Part shown: in pieces, positions 27,762-37,411 of the stretch
Layout: each line of letters starts with the position of its first letter
How positions within the stretch are numbered: the first letter of the stretch is position 1
From: Gracilimonas sp040877545
GTDB taxonomy: Bacteria > Bacteroidota > Rhodothermia > Balneolales > Balneolaceae
Assembly (NCBI GenBank): GCA_040877545.1
Contig: JBBDNN010000063.1
Coordinates: forward strand, 1-64,000
DNA: 64,000 bases
Reading direction: 5' to 3'
Notes under the pieces: model-generated
Database searches by the model: none
Seen by the model: only the letters and a program-made list of their open reading frames with translations
Told to the model about the DNA's origin: nothing
Made by a program: the position numbers and the translations under genes

Positions 27762-30644
27762 ATGAACAATTTATCTTTAGAATACCTGATCCATTCTCAC
27801 TTGAAAAAGAAATCAGCTGTTTTGGTTTTTTTGATGACATTCTTATTGCTGCCAGTTTTCGCGATTGCACAAAACACTGATGGCTGTTTCGAACTGGCAG
27901 ACTCTGGTGAACCGGTGCCCCTGGTTATCAGCCACAATGATCATGAAGGAGCAATTCTTGCACTACAAAATTTTGGGGATGATGTTGAACGCGTTACTCA
28001 TGCCAAACCCGATCTTTTTACGGCATCAATACCTGAAGCTGAAAAAATTGTTTTGGCTGGAACTATCGGTAAAAGCCCATTTATTGATCAGCTTATTGAA
28101 AAGGGAAAAATTGATGTGAAGGAGATTGAAGGAGAGTGGGAAGCATATCTTCAGCAGGTGGTAGAAAATCCATTTCCGGGGGTTGAACAGGCGCTGGTAA
28201 TTGCCGGCAGTGATAAACGGGGTGCTATTTACGGCATCTATGATCTGTCTGAACAAATCGGAGTTTCTCCCTGGTATTGGTGGGCCGATGTTCCCGTTCC
28301 GCATCAGTCAGATTTAACTGTTCTTCCCGAATGTTCGTCCGTGGATAAACCCGCTGTGCAGTATCGCGGCATCTTTCTCAATAACGAAAATCCATCGCTG
28401 CTGGGTTGGGTGAATGAAACCTACGGCGGTTTTAACCACGAATTTTATTCTGATGTTTTTGAACTCCTGCTTCGGCAGAAAGGCAATTATTTGTGGTCGG
28501 CAATGTGGGGTAAGGCTTTTTATGATGATGATCCTTTAAATGCAGAAACAGCTGATAAATACGGAGTGGTTATGGGAACTTCGCATCACGAGCCAATGGC
28601 GCGGGCACATGTAGAATGGGAGCGTTATGGCGAGGGTGACTGGAACTATCAAACCAACAAAGAGGAGTTGCAGGAGTTTTGGAGGGAAGGCATTGAGCGC
28701 CTGAATGACTATGAAGCCACTATTTCGCTGGCAATGCGTGGAGACGGTGATGAACCGATGAGTGATGAAGCTGATATCGAACTATTGCAGCAAATTGTAA
28801 AAGATCAACGGGAAATAATTGATGAAATTTCCCCTGATAATAAAGACCGGCAGATACAACTTTGGGCTCTGTATAAAGAAGTGCAGGAATATTATGAGAG
28901 GGGAATGCGGGTTCCTGATGATGTGATGCTACTGCTGGCAAATGACAATTGGGGAAATGTGCGATTATTGCCGGAGCCTGGAACGGCAGAAGAACATCCC
29001 GGCGGATGGGGCATGTATTATCATTTTGATTATGTGGGCGGCCCCCGAAATTATAAGTGGATAAACACTATCCAGATTTCCAGAATATGGGAACAAATGA
29101 ATTTGACGTACCAACATGGCGTAGAGAAAATGTGGCTGGTGAATGTCGGTGATTTGAAGCCGATGGAATATCCGATTTCTTTTTTTCTAAATTTTGCCTG
29201 GGCTCCCGATTCCATGACGATCGATAAGATGAACGACTATCCACAGAAATGGGCGAAGAATCAATTCGGCAACCAGTATGCCGGGAAAATCGGGGAGATT
29301 CTTACCACCTATACTCAATATAATTCGCGCCGGAAACCTGAGCTTCTCAGCCCCGAAACCTATAGCCTTTTCAATTTTAATGAAGCCGGGCGGGTAGTTG
29401 AGGATTACAATCAACTTGTCAAAAAAGCTGAAGGCATCAACAATCAAATTCCTGAAGAATATAAAGACGCATATTACCAGTTGGTGTTGTTTCCGGTTAC
29501 AGCTAGTGCCAACCTGAACGAGCTTTATGTAACCACTGCGAAAAATCGTTGGTACGCTGAACAAGGCCGAGCCAAAACCAATGAGATGGCTGATAAAGTT
29601 GAATCCCTTTTTAAAAAGGATGCCGAGCTTACAGGTTATTACAACACCAGGATGTCTGACGGGAAATGGAATCATATGATGGATCAAACACATATTGGTT
29701 ACACCTACTGGCAACAGCCAGAAGAAAATGCCATGCCTGAAGTTAAAACCATTGAGCTGCCGGAAACCGCTGAAATGGGTGTAGCAATAGAAGGCTCTGA
29801 AAGCTGGTGGCCGGATTCTCAAGAGGAAGCAGTTTTGCCACAATTTGATTCCTTCAACAAACAAACCCGCTTTATCGAAATATTTAACCGGGGTCAGGAA
29901 TCTTTTGATTTCACCATTGAGACAGATGCAAACTGGCTGACGTTCTCTGAAACCGAAGGAGATATCGATCAGCAAAAAAGAATAAAAGTAAATGTGAATT
30001 GGGAACAGCTTCCTGAGGGAAATCATAGAGGATCAATAATTATTGAGGGCACCAATGGATCTTCTGTTGAAGTATTAGTAGAGGTTTTTAATCCGGCTTC
30101 ATCCCAAAAAGAAAATATAAAGGGCTTTGTAGAGGCGAATGGTTATGTCTCGATGGAGGCGGAGCATTTTACTAAATCCGTTAAATCTGATTCTGCTGAA
30201 TGGCTTAAGATTCCACAATTGGGGAAAACGCTTTCTGCCATGACTCCGATGCCTGTTACCGCAGAAAATATAACTCCGGGATTTGAAGATAGTCCTCGTT
30301 TGGAGTACGCCATGCACCTGATCAATAGCGGCGAAGTGAGGGTGAAAGTTTACCTCTCGCCTACACTGGATTATTACATGAATCATGAGGGACTGAAGTA
30401 TGGAGTTTCTTTTAATGATGAAGAGCCGCAGATTATAAACATTCATGAAAATTATAACTGGGATGATTTGGTGGCTAATAACATCAACATAAAAGAGAGC
30501 ACACATACCATTGAGAACCCCGGGCAGCATGTACTAAAAATATGGATGGTTGATCCTGGAGTAGTAATCCAGAAAATAGTTGTGGAGACAGAAGATTCGA
30601 AGGAGAGTTATTTAGGGCCGCCGGAAAGTTTTAAAGCGCATTGA
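27762..30644 (+). CDS. GH115 xylan alpha-1,2-glucuronidase
   Basis: A 960-residue enzyme with a signal peptide ending F-A-I-A-Q (~36). An N-terminal alpha/beta domain (~45-195) contains G-I-Y-D-L-S-E-Q-I-G-V-S-P-W-Y-W-W-A-D-V, the hallmark of GH115. The TIM barrel follows (~200-520; R-G-I-F-L-N-N-E, G-T-S-H-H-E-P-M, D-N-W-G-N-V-R), then a helical domain (~525-690) and a C-terminal beta-sandwich portion (~700-960). GH115 removes 4-O-methyl-glucuronic acid from internal xylose units, acting after or together with the CE15 esterase and GH10 xylanase. No sorting domain, so it is probably periplasmic. It is divergent from the xylanase unit and shares its operator region. Confidence 0.92.
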   Translation: MNNLSLEYLIHSHLKKKSAVLVFLMTFLLLPVFAIAQNTDGCFELADSGEPVPLVISHNDHEGAILALQNFGDDVERVTHAKPDLFTASIPEAEKIVLAGTIGKSPFIDQLIEKGKIDVKEIEGEWEAYLQQVVENPFPGVEQALVIAGSDKRGAIYGIYDLSEQIGVSPWYWWADVPVPHQSDLTVLPECSSVDKPAVQYRGIFLNNENPSLLGWVNETYGGFNHEFYSDVFELLLRQKGNYLWSAMWGKAFYDDDPLNAETADKYGVVMGTSHHEPMARAHVEWERYGEGDWNYQTNKEELQEFWREGIERLNDYEATISLAMRGDGDEPMSDEADIELLQQIVKDQREIIDEISPDNKDRQIQLWALYKEVQEYYERGMRVPDDVMLLLANDNWGNVRLLPEPGTAEEHPGGWGMYYHFDYVGGPRNYKWINTIQISRIWEQMNLTYQHGVEKMWLVNVGDLKPMEYPISFFLNFAWAPDSMTIDKMNDYPQKWAKNQFGNQYAGKIGEILTTYTQYNSRRKPELLSPETYSLFNFNEAGRVVEDYNQLVKKAEGINNQIPEEYKDAYYQLVLFPVTASANLNELYVTTAKNRWYAEQGRAKTNEMADKVESLFKKDAELTGYYNTRMSDGKWNHMMDQTHIGYTYWQQPEENAMPEVKTIELPETAEMGVAIEGSESWWPDSQEEAVLPQFDSFNKQTRFIEIFNRGQESFDFTIETDANWLTFSETEGDIDQQKRIKVNVNWEQLPEGNHRGSIIIEGTNGSSVEVLVEVFNPASSQKENIKGFVEANGYVSMEAEHFTKSVKSDSAEWLKIPQLGKTLSAMTPMPVTAENITPGFEDSPRLEYAMHLINSGEVRVKVYLSPTLDYYMNHEGLKYGVSFNDEEPQIINIHENYNWDDLVANNINIKESTHTIENPGQHVLKIWMVDPGVVIQKIVVETEDSKESYLGPPESFKAH

Positions 30645-30671
30645 GCATTTATTAAATAATTCCTACTATCA

Positions 30672-30704
30672 AAAAATTCAGCGTTTAAAGTTGAATTTTT
30701 ATGG
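30672..30704 (+). terminator. Possible A/T-rich terminator of the GH115 gene
   Basis: AAAAATTCA (30672-30680) pairs with TGAATTTTT (30692-30700), 28 bp after the stop. The stem is almost all A-T, so this is weak evidence. Confidence 0.35.
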
Positions 30705-30752
30705 TGAAATTATCTTTTTTAAAGTAGTGATAATCTTTATTCAGGAGGAGCT

Positions 30753-31601
30753 ATGAAGAATTGCGGGCTTACCTTATTAATTCTCTTTGTAGGATTTGCC
30801 TTTTTCGGATGTGATGTAGAAGATGCTAATCTGGATGATAAAGTACCTGTAGAGGAAATAAAAGCTAATTTAACGGCCTCAAAATGGGAATTGCGATCTG
30901 TAGAGGAAGAAGGATATGGAATCTTCGCCCCGGAAAATGACACGATGTACACCATTAATTTTTTTGATGATGGAAGTTTAGAAGGCAAAGACGCCTGCAA
31001 TAGGTGCGAAGGGAACTATGAAATTGACTCCTCCGGAAAGCTTATTATAAATGAGATGGCTTGTACTGAAATGGCCTGCCATGGATTCCAGCATACGATC
31101 AGTTACGCCTATTCCCTGCATGGCGAAAACTCCTTTAGTTTTGAAGATGAACAGCTTTATATCACTTTGAATGATGAGGAAAATGAATCTCATACCTTCA
31201 GGTTTGCCGATGCTGAAAGTGATTCACCAAAAAAAGTGATTATGGCTCATCTGGATAATTTCATCCGTTCAAACTGGGCGGATGGCGGCTATCATAAACT
31301 GGAAGCTGATATTAACAAGGATACACTCTCTGTAGAGTTGAGTTATAGTGGATGTGGCATCCATGACTTGAACATCATATTCTACAACTATTTTATGGAG
31401 TCATTTCCAGTTCAGGCTTATGCGGTGGTAGCCCATAAAAATGAAGCATGCCGAGCAGTATTCAGCAGCAAAGAAAGGTTTGATCTCACTCCACTGAAAA
31501 AGGAATACCAACGGTATTATGGTGACTCAGAAGAAGATGTTATTGATATTTCCATTTGGGAAGATGGCAAAACCCTTTATCAAATTAGATATGCTTTTTA
31601 A
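30753..31601 (+). CDS. META-domain (HslJ-like) lipoprotein
   Basis: A 282-residue lipoprotein with a signal ending F-F-G-C (C20). Residues ~38-145 resemble the META/HslJ fold: L-T-A-S-K-W-E-L-R-S-V, D-D-G-S-L-E-G-K-D-A-C-N-R-C-E-G-N-Y-E, and C-T-E-M-A-C. The second half (~150-282) is an unassigned alpha/beta region with Cys at S-Y-S-G-C-G-I-H-D and E-A-C-R. Related proteins are envelope lipoproteins of unknown role, sometimes stress linked. It has a textbook AGGAGGAG at 30744, unusual in this window. It shows no functional tie to the xylan genes on either side. Confidence 0.7.
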   Translation: MKNCGLTLLILFVGFAFFGCDVEDANLDDKVPVEEIKANLTASKWELRSVEEEGYGIFAPENDTMYTINFFDDGSLEGKDACNRCEGNYEIDSSGKLIINEMACTEMACHGFQHTISYAYSLHGENSFSFEDEQLYITLNDEENESHTFRFADAESDSPKKVIMAHLDNFIRSNWADGGYHKLEADINKDTLSVELSYSGCGIHDLNIIFYNYFMESFPVQAYAVVAHKNEACRAVFSSKERFDLTPLKKEYQRYYGDSEEDVIDISIWEDGKTLYQIRYAF

Positions 31602-31626
31602 TCACGCTCTTCCAAAAACATAAGCA

Positions 31627-31666
31627 TAAAAAAAGGCTGCCCTTTACAAGGCAGCCTCCTTTTTAG
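31627..31666. terminator. Bidirectional terminator between META lipoprotein and CBM protein genes
   Basis: AGGCTGCC (31634-31641) pairs with GGCAGCCT (31650-31657). A T-run follows on the minus strand and a shorter one (CCTTTTT) on the plus strand. The two converging genes end 26 and 32 bp away. Confidence 0.85.
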
Positions 31667-31688
31667 GAGTGCTCATTATGACATGAGG

Positions 31689-34121
31689 TTACTTGATCAA
31701 GGTCATTTTACGCGATTGTATAAAACTTCCTGCAGTAATTCGGTACAGATAAACACCAGATGCCAGGCTTCGGGCATCAAAAGTTACCTGTTTCACACCT
31801 TCGGTTTGGCGTTCGTTATTAACCAGTGTCATCACTTTCTGTCCCAACATGTTATACACTTCAAGCGACACGTTAGACGCTTGTGGCAGTGAATAAGAAA
31901 TCTTGGTAGTTGGGTTGAATGGATTTGGATAGTTTTGATCTAGTGAAAATGACAGTGGCCCGTCTTTAGGTTCGCTAGATACAACTTCTAAAATCTCGAT
32001 CTGCATATTATCGATAAGTATCTCTGCTCCCTCGTTTGCTTCAAAGTTGAGGGCAACAGCAAATCTCATTGAATTTGCTTCATCTGTGGCTGATACAGTG
32101 TGCTCGTAAGTGTACTCTGTCCATTCAGTGTTTAACTCAATATCCACACCTGGATGACTTGGGTAACGAGCCCAGCTGCCACTTTCAGGAAGACCCAGAT
32201 AAATTATTCCAACACGATCCTCAGAGTCGGCTTTAATCCAAACAGAAGCTTCAATAACATCTCCTTCTAGCGGATAGAATGGTTCGTTTACTGCTTCTGC
32301 GTGATAATCATTTCCGCTTCCATCATATGTGGGCAGGTTTAGGCTTAATGCTCTGTCATCATCGTCCTGGGCATCCGTTACCACTTCCCAAACTCCACCG
32401 CCTTGTGTAGAGATTGACCATGCATCTACATTGGTAGAGTCTCCAAGATCAGCTTCAGTAAAACTACCATTGAAGTTGATAATATCACCTACAGCGAATG
32501 GAGGTTCCGGTATTGGAAGGGGTGCCGTATATGGCACCAAATTATCAATTCTAAATTCACCTGAAACTTCTGAGCCATCACTGCCCACAATTACCTGCAT
32601 TTCTACTTTAGTTATTTGGTCTGGATGCAGATAAGTATCATATTCTGCTGGGTAATTTTCTGCTATCCAGCTTGGAATTGCAAAATTTTCAAACAGCAGT
32701 TCGGCGGTTTGCCATTCACCGGAATTATCGTTCAATACATTTGGTACTGTATAATGATATTCTGCAACAGTATCGGGGGTCTCAACATACAATTTCACAC
32801 CAAAGGTAGTACCGCCATCAGATGGAGCAACAGGGGTTATAACGTTGTAGTCGAGTGACATGCCGTCAAAACCGGTGAGATCTGTGAGTAAAGTATCTTC
32901 AACCATGAGTTCTATATCAGCACTTCCACCCCAGCTTTCGGTGGGATCTACCGTATATGTCCAGTTTAAAGAACTATCACCTTCTGTAGCATCCGCATTG
33001 CCGGCAAAGGTTTGAGCGGAGTTTACCCCGTTTACCCAGCTGTTAATGTCTGCAGGATCTTCAAAATTCCATACCACACTTTCATTGAAAGGAGGAGTTG
33101 TAGGCTCTGATACAGGTTCTGCAAAGGAATTAATAGAAATATTATCTATATATATAGTGGCCGTAGCCTCAGCACTTGCTCCAGTAACCTGAAGTCCAAT
33201 ACGCTGGATAATGTCAGCTCCTTCTGGAACCACTACTTCTACTGTATTCCACTCATCAGTGGTTAAGTCATCATTCCAGCTATCAGCCCAGCCATCCCAA
33301 CCTTCGTTATATTGAATAAATGGCTGAATTGCACTAATGTCTGCAAGTTGATCATCAGGGATATATACGTTATATCTTATTGTATCACCCGGCGCTGCTG
33401 TTTGATCATCGTTACTTAAAGCTCCGTTTGTCGCATCGTCACCAACCGTTAATTCTACGGAGAAATCTCCCTGGGATTGATCGCTGGTAATTCCACCGGC
33501 AGAACTGTAGTTGTTATCCACATCAGTTTGCAGGTACCAGTCTCCCAGCTCTTCATCTTCGAAGTCCCATGTTGTGGCAACAGGTTCCGGGCCAGCTCCA
33601 GCAGTTTCATTTACCTGAACATCATCTATGTAAAAGATGTGTCCTTCATCGTTGTCTTCGTGAGAAAAATGAATGGCATATTGTCGTGATTCATCTGAGT
33701 CTGGTGTAAAAGTATCTGTTTCCAAAGTACCCCAGGAACCACCTGTTATTGATTGGCCCCAGAGTTGTGCCCCTGAATCACCATCTAATTGAATAGTTCC
33801 ATCTTGCTCGCCACGTACGCGGAGAGAAATTGTATAATCATTCCCCGCCGTGAGATCACTGCTTTGGAATGCCTGGACCGACCAGGCATCAAGACCTGCA
33901 GTATCAGTTAAAGTCACCTTTAAAACCTGATTTGTAGCATCATCCGGGTCTTCGACAACTTCAAAGGTGGCATTATCTGTACCCTCGAATGTCCAGCCCG
34001 TAGTACCATCTTCAAAACCACCATTTTCATTAATTATATCTTGGGCTTTCAGATTTGCTGATGTAATCATTATGAACATCAGTAAAAAAGAAAAGCCATA
34101 CGTTGTAACTCGTGTTCTCAT
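31689..34121 (-). CDS. Secreted multi-CBM protein without catalytic domain, T9SS sorted
   Basis: An 810-residue exported protein with a signal peptide (1-27) and four successive beta-sandwich modules. Modules 1 (~28-172) and 4 (~545-715) look like CBM4/9: each opens with I-I-N-x-N-G-x-F and ends in an I-D-D-V or I-D-N-M strand. Modules 2 (~178-335) and 3 (~345-535) are related jelly rolls (W-D-F-E-D, W-N-F-E-D). A T9SS type A domain follows (~719-810). I find no glycosidase, esterase or lyase motif. Acting as a surface glycan-capturing or scaffold-like protein is an inference from its modules and from the shared operators upstream (34270, 34469). It is strongly acidic, as expected for a marine secreted protein. 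Confidence 0.75.
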   Translation of the reverse strand: MRTRVTTYGFSFLLMFIMITSANLKAQDIINENGGFEDGTTGWTFEGTDNATFEVVEDPDDATNQVLKVTLTDTAGLDAWSVQAFQSSDLTAGNDYTISLRVRGEQDGTIQLDGDSGAQLWGQSITGGSWGTLETDTFTPDSDESRQYAIHFSHEDNDEGHIFYIDDVQVNETAGAGPEPVATTWDFEDEELGDWYLQTDVDNNYSSAGGITSDQSQGDFSVELTVGDDATNGALSNDDQTAAPGDTIRYNVYIPDDQLADISAIQPFIQYNEGWDGWADSWNDDLTTDEWNTVEVVVPEGADIIQRIGLQVTGASAEATATIYIDNISINSFAEPVSEPTTPPFNESVVWNFEDPADINSWVNGVNSAQTFAGNADATEGDSSLNWTYTVDPTESWGGSADIELMVEDTLLTDLTGFDGMSLDYNVITPVAPSDGGTTFGVKLYVETPDTVAEYHYTVPNVLNDNSGEWQTAELLFENFAIPSWIAENYPAEYDTYLHPDQITKVEMQVIVGSDGSEVSGEFRIDNLVPYTAPLPIPEPPFAVGDIINFNGSFTEADLGDSTNVDAWSISTQGGGVWEVVTDAQDDDDRALSLNLPTYDGSGNDYHAEAVNEPFYPLEGDVIEASVWIKADSEDRVGIIYLGLPESGSWARYPSHPGVDIELNTEWTEYTYEHTVSATDEANSMRFAVALNFEANEGAEILIDNMQIEILEVVSSEPKDGPLSFSLDQNYPNPFNPTTKISYSLPQASNVSLEVYNMLGQKVMTLVNNERQTEGVKQVTFDARSLASGVYLYRITAGSFIQSRKMTLIK

Positions 34122-34269
34122 ACTAGTACTCCTTTTTTTTTATAGATAATTATAATGAAGGAAGTGAATTTTGTACCCCTTCATTTTTTTCGATCAAGTA
34201 AATATGATCATTGCTACTTGTTGTACAGTTCTTGTTACACCTTCTATACAACAACATTCTCATTGCATT

Positions 34270-34284
34270 TAGCAAATATTGCCT
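34270..34284. promoter_or_regulatory. Operator-like dyad upstream of the CBM protein gene (proximal)
   Basis: TAGCAAATATTGCCT contains the 11-bp core GCAAATATTGC exactly. It lies 149 bp before the start of the minus-strand CBM gene. Confidence 0.5.
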
Positions 34285-34468
34285 TAAATGATTGTTCATT
34301 CATTTTAAGCTTGTGCGCAATGTAGTAAACCAGCTATAGCTTATCAATACAAATAAAAGTGCCACCAATAGAGATATAAATATATAATTATATTAATCTT
34401 AACTATTTAATGCTCTATTTTAGCAATATGAATATTCGAAATAAAAACCGCGTACCTTCCAATTTATT

Positions 34469-34505
34469 AAGCAAATATTGCTCATTTAAAGTAAAAATAT
34501 TGCTC
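34469..34505. promoter_or_regulatory. Operator-like dyad plus half-site upstream of the CBM protein gene (distal)
   Basis: AAGCAAATATTGCTC (34469-34483) is followed by GTAAAAATATTGCTC (34491-34505). The centres are 22 bp apart, the same phasing as at 16563-16599. Confidence 0.55.
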
Positions 34506-34717
34506 ATAATTTAACGCACAAATGAGTACTATTTTCTCACAGATATAGATGGGAAATTTATTAGGTGGAAAGAAAATCAGAAAGCATCGTCCTGCTCCAA
34601 AGCTTTTTGGGTCAGTATAATTGATGAGCCTGGAGTTATTATACTGCCTTTAGTGTATTTCTATGAGATGTATATAAGCGACCTACTGGAGATACTGTAA
34701 CATGATGTCCGGTAATT

Positions 34718-36712
34718 CTAAAATTCAACCTTCTCAAAAAAGATTCCGCGTGCACGGCCGTTGGAAGCATTGAATCCTGAAATCTCCCCATTTTCATTCC
34801 TGGTGAATAAAATTTCGGCTATGGGAAAACTGGCAGAAAATGAATCTTCATCGCCAGGAGTTAACTGCATATCCTCTAAAAGGTAGTGCTTCATTACGAG
34901 GATTTTGTCTTCAAACTCAACATGATATAGTGTCTCAATTTCCTCACTAAAATATTGGCCGGTATATGCTTGTAATTCTTCTATGTCAGGATTCCAGCTA
35001 ATACGTGTGGCAAGATGATTTCCATTTTGGTGGAGCGTAAGGGAATCGGCAGAACCATCTGCATTAAGATGGAAGGTTATGGCGGCATTTACCACAACAA
35101 GATTGAATGTGGAATCGGAAGTAGCTTTCAAATCAACTTCAGGTTGGCCTGTTGCCTGGGTATAAATTCGATCACCCTCACGAGAAAAGGTCAAAATAAA
35201 ACCCGGCATCACAGATAATTCATACCTCCCGGTAAGCAGATCAAAATTTTCCGGATTATAATCGTAATCTTCCGGCTGTTCATTCACATCTTCTTTTGGT
35301 TCATCTTCTTGTCTTTCAAAGTATTCTTCAAAAAATACATCGGCCACTTTTTGGGAGATGTCTCCCCGAAAAGAGCCATAATTACTTTGTGTTACCACGG
35401 CTGCATTTATTTCTGGAAAATACATTAACATCGAACGATGTGCTATATCAGCTCCGCCATGATGGATATATTTCAAGCTTTTGTATTCCTGCAGAAAAAG
35501 CCCCAGGCCATACTGGGTTGAACTCCCATTGTTTAATTCAAATGGGGTGGCCATTTTCTCTATAATGTCTGCATTACCAACGTTGGGGTTATTGAGATTT
35601 CTGATCCAATTTGCCAAATCTCCCACGCTGGTATAGATACCACCAGCCCCCATCGCGCCACCCAAATCTGTTGCCTCTTTATATCCGCCATCTTCGGCAG
35701 GCATATAGCCCTGCGATCGCCCCGGAACTACCTGAGATTGATTTTCTCTAACCATCGTAAGGTTCATACCCAGCGGCTCAAATACATTCTGCTTCATCCA
35801 GCGAGGAAAAGGAGTGTCGGTGACTCGTTCTACCACAATAGTCATTAATACAAATCCGGTGTTGTTGTAGTTGAACTCTTCGCCAGGGATATTTTGCAGC
35901 TCCGGCTGTCTTTGCACAATTTCGATTACTTTTTCCTGGGTAACCGGACTACTGATATCCTGCCCGGTCATGGCCAGTGTATTCAAAAATTCACGATATC
36001 CACTGGTGTGAGTCAGCAGATTTCTGAGGGTGACGGTATCACTAAACTGGGGGAGTTCCGGTATGTATTTCCTGATGTCATCATCCAGGGAAAGCCTACC
36101 TTGATCGGCTAAAAGAGTAATTCCGAATGCTGTAAATTGTTTGGAAGTTGAACCGATATTATGGCGGGTATCGATTTCAAAAGGTATAGCATAAGTGAGA
36201 TTTGCCATTCCATAAGATTCCGAAAAAATGATTTCATCATCTTTCATCACCATTACCGCGCCGCCAGGCACATTATCTCCGGTATATTCAATCATGAGCT
36301 GATCTACCCGGCCGGCAGGGTCTTTTGCTGTCGGCTCTGCCATGGATATTATTAAAGAATACTCTCCTGTTTCCTCCTCAAAAGGCTTAATTTCAATTCG
36401 ATATTCTCCACTCGTTTCAGTATCAAATTGAAAAGATTCACTTCCTCTGCCGGGGCCATCGAAGGTAGCAACCTGTTCTTCATCTGGGTCATAAACGGTT
36501 ACAACCACATCAACTGTTTTCTGATTGGCTTGGCCGAAAACGAATTGAGCTGAATCTACCTTAATGGTGTAAGTATGAATGCTGCCGTTTTGTAAAGAAT
36601 CATTCACCATTTCGCCAACTGAAACAGGTACTTCTTTTATGGGGAGCGTTTGAGCGTTAGTAAAATTAGCCTGAAGAAGAAGGGCAAGAAGAACCAGATA
36701 AGATAATTTCAT
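34718..36712 (-). CDS. Serine beta-lactamase-like hydrolase (class C / AmpH type)
   Basis: A 664-residue exported protein with a signal peptide (1-20, F-T-N-A). A pre-peptidase-type beta-sandwich (~28-128) comes first, then the serine beta-lactamase/transpeptidase-like domain (~135-480). It shows all three motifs: S188-T-S-K191, Y282-N-N284 and H418-G-G420. A C-terminal beta domain (~495-664) contains L-T-G-R-Y-E-L and Y-T-G-Q-Y-F-S repeats as in DUF3471-like tails. Members are peptidases or esterases more often than true beta-lactamases, and the substrate here is unknown. It is transcribed alone, and its stop lies 597 bp from the start of the CBM gene. Confidence 0.85.
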   Translation of the reverse strand: MKLSYLVLLALLLQANFTNAQTLPIKEVPVSVGEMVNDSLQNGSIHTYTIKVDSAQFVFGQANQKTVDVVVTVYDPDEEQVATFDGPGRGSESFQFDTETSGEYRIEIKPFEEETGEYSLIISMAEPTAKDPAGRVDQLMIEYTGDNVPGGAVMVMKDDEIIFSESYGMANLTYAIPFEIDTRHNIGSTSKQFTAFGITLLADQGRLSLDDDIRKYIPELPQFSDTVTLRNLLTHTSGYREFLNTLAMTGQDISSPVTQEKVIEIVQRQPELQNIPGEEFNYNNTGFVLMTIVVERVTDTPFPRWMKQNVFEPLGMNLTMVRENQSQVVPGRSQGYMPAEDGGYKEATDLGGAMGAGGIYTSVGDLANWIRNLNNPNVGNADIIEKMATPFELNNGSSTQYGLGLFLQEYKSLKYIHHGGADIAHRSMLMYFPEINAAVVTQSNYGSFRGDISQKVADVFFEEYFERQEDEPKEDVNEQPEDYDYNPENFDLLTGRYELSVMPGFILTFSREGDRIYTQATGQPEVDLKATSDSTFNLVVVNAAITFHLNADGSADSLTLHQNGNHLATRISWNPDIEELQAYTGQYFSEEIETLYHVEFEDKILVMKHYLLEDMQLTPGDEDSFSASFPIAEILFTRNENGEISGFNASNGRARGIFFEKVEF

Positions 36713-36823
36713 GATTTATTTTTTGAGCATTATTGGAGGTGGATAATCGATAGTACAAAAGATTTAGCAGATTATTGAACCTGCGCAAGAGACTACAGGT
36801 TTGGTGAAAAATAGTTGCAAGCT

Positions 36824-37411
36824 TTACACCAAAGAAAAAGCAGCCTCATTCTCTAAGGCTGTTTGCAGCATCTTATCATACTCCTTCGCACCAATTTCGA
36901 TGCAGCCAAACGGTGCCAGGTGCTTGTGATAAAACTGAGTGTCCCAAAGTAAAAATCCGTTTTCTTGCAGGATTTGATGGCAATAATACATGGCCACTTT
37001 ATCCGCTTCTTTGACTTTTTTAAACATGCTTTCACCAAAAAAAGCCGCCCCTAACTTCACCCCATACAAGCCCCCGGCAAGCTTGCCATCTTTGTAACAC
37101 TCCACACTGTAGGCATTTCCCGTTTCACTTAATATTTCATAGGAGTCAATTATAAGATCATTGATCCAGGTTGTATCGCGGTTGGCACATTCCCCCACCA
37201 CTTTTCGGAACTGATGATTTATCTTAATTTCAAATCGTTTTTGGCGGATTATCCTTCGAAGATTTTTCGATGCATGAAATTTACCGATCGGAATAATCCC
37301 ACGTTTGCGGGCAGAATACCACTCCACATTCTCCTCTTCACGACTATCAGCCATCGGAAAAACCCCCTGGGAATATGCTTCAAGAAGTGCTTCAGGGGGG
37401 ATTATTTTCAT
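36824..37411 (-). CDS. aat: Leucyl/phenylalanyl-tRNA--protein transferase
   Basis: A 195-residue cytoplasmic enzyme that adds Leu or Phe from charged tRNA to proteins with N-terminal Lys/Arg, marking them for ClpAP degradation. Family blocks are clear: Y-S-Q-G-V-F-P-M, W-Y-S-A-R-K-R-G-I-I-P, A-G-G-L-Y-G-V, F-F-G-E-S-M-F, and L-W-D-T-Q-F. I use the ATG at 37411, which begins M-K-I-I-P-P-E; a TTG at 37432 is possible but lacks support. The long N-terminal domain of the E. coli enzyme is absent, as in other compact homologues. It follows the metalloprotease gene on the same strand. Confidence 0.92.
   Translation of the reverse strand: MKIIPPEALLEAYSQGVFPMADSREEENVEWYSARKRGIIPIGKFHASKNLRRIIRQKRFEIKINHQFRKVVGECANRDTTWINDLIIDSYEILSETGNAYSVECYKDGKLAGGLYGVKLGAAFFGESMFKKVKEADKVAMYYCHQILQENGFLLWDTQFYHKHLAPFGCIEIGAKEYDKMLQTALENEAAFSLV

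Larger units (their letters stand above)
34122..34717. other. 596-bp intergenic region
   Basis: AT-rich and without a recognisable gene apart from the operator-like sites at 34270 and 34469. A short plus-strand frame at 34515-34700, after a TAA, begins R-T-N-E-Y-Y-F-L-T-D-I-D-G-K-F-I-R-W. This faintly recalls the start of a PAS domain and may be a relic of a sensor gene; the likeness is too short to call. Confidence 0.4.

Noticed and set aside
29187..30026. A 279-codon minus-strand frame inside the GH115 gene
   Set aside because: Antisense to a well-supported enzyme, rich in His/Phe/Ile/Arg as mirrored coding sequence is, with no family resemblance.
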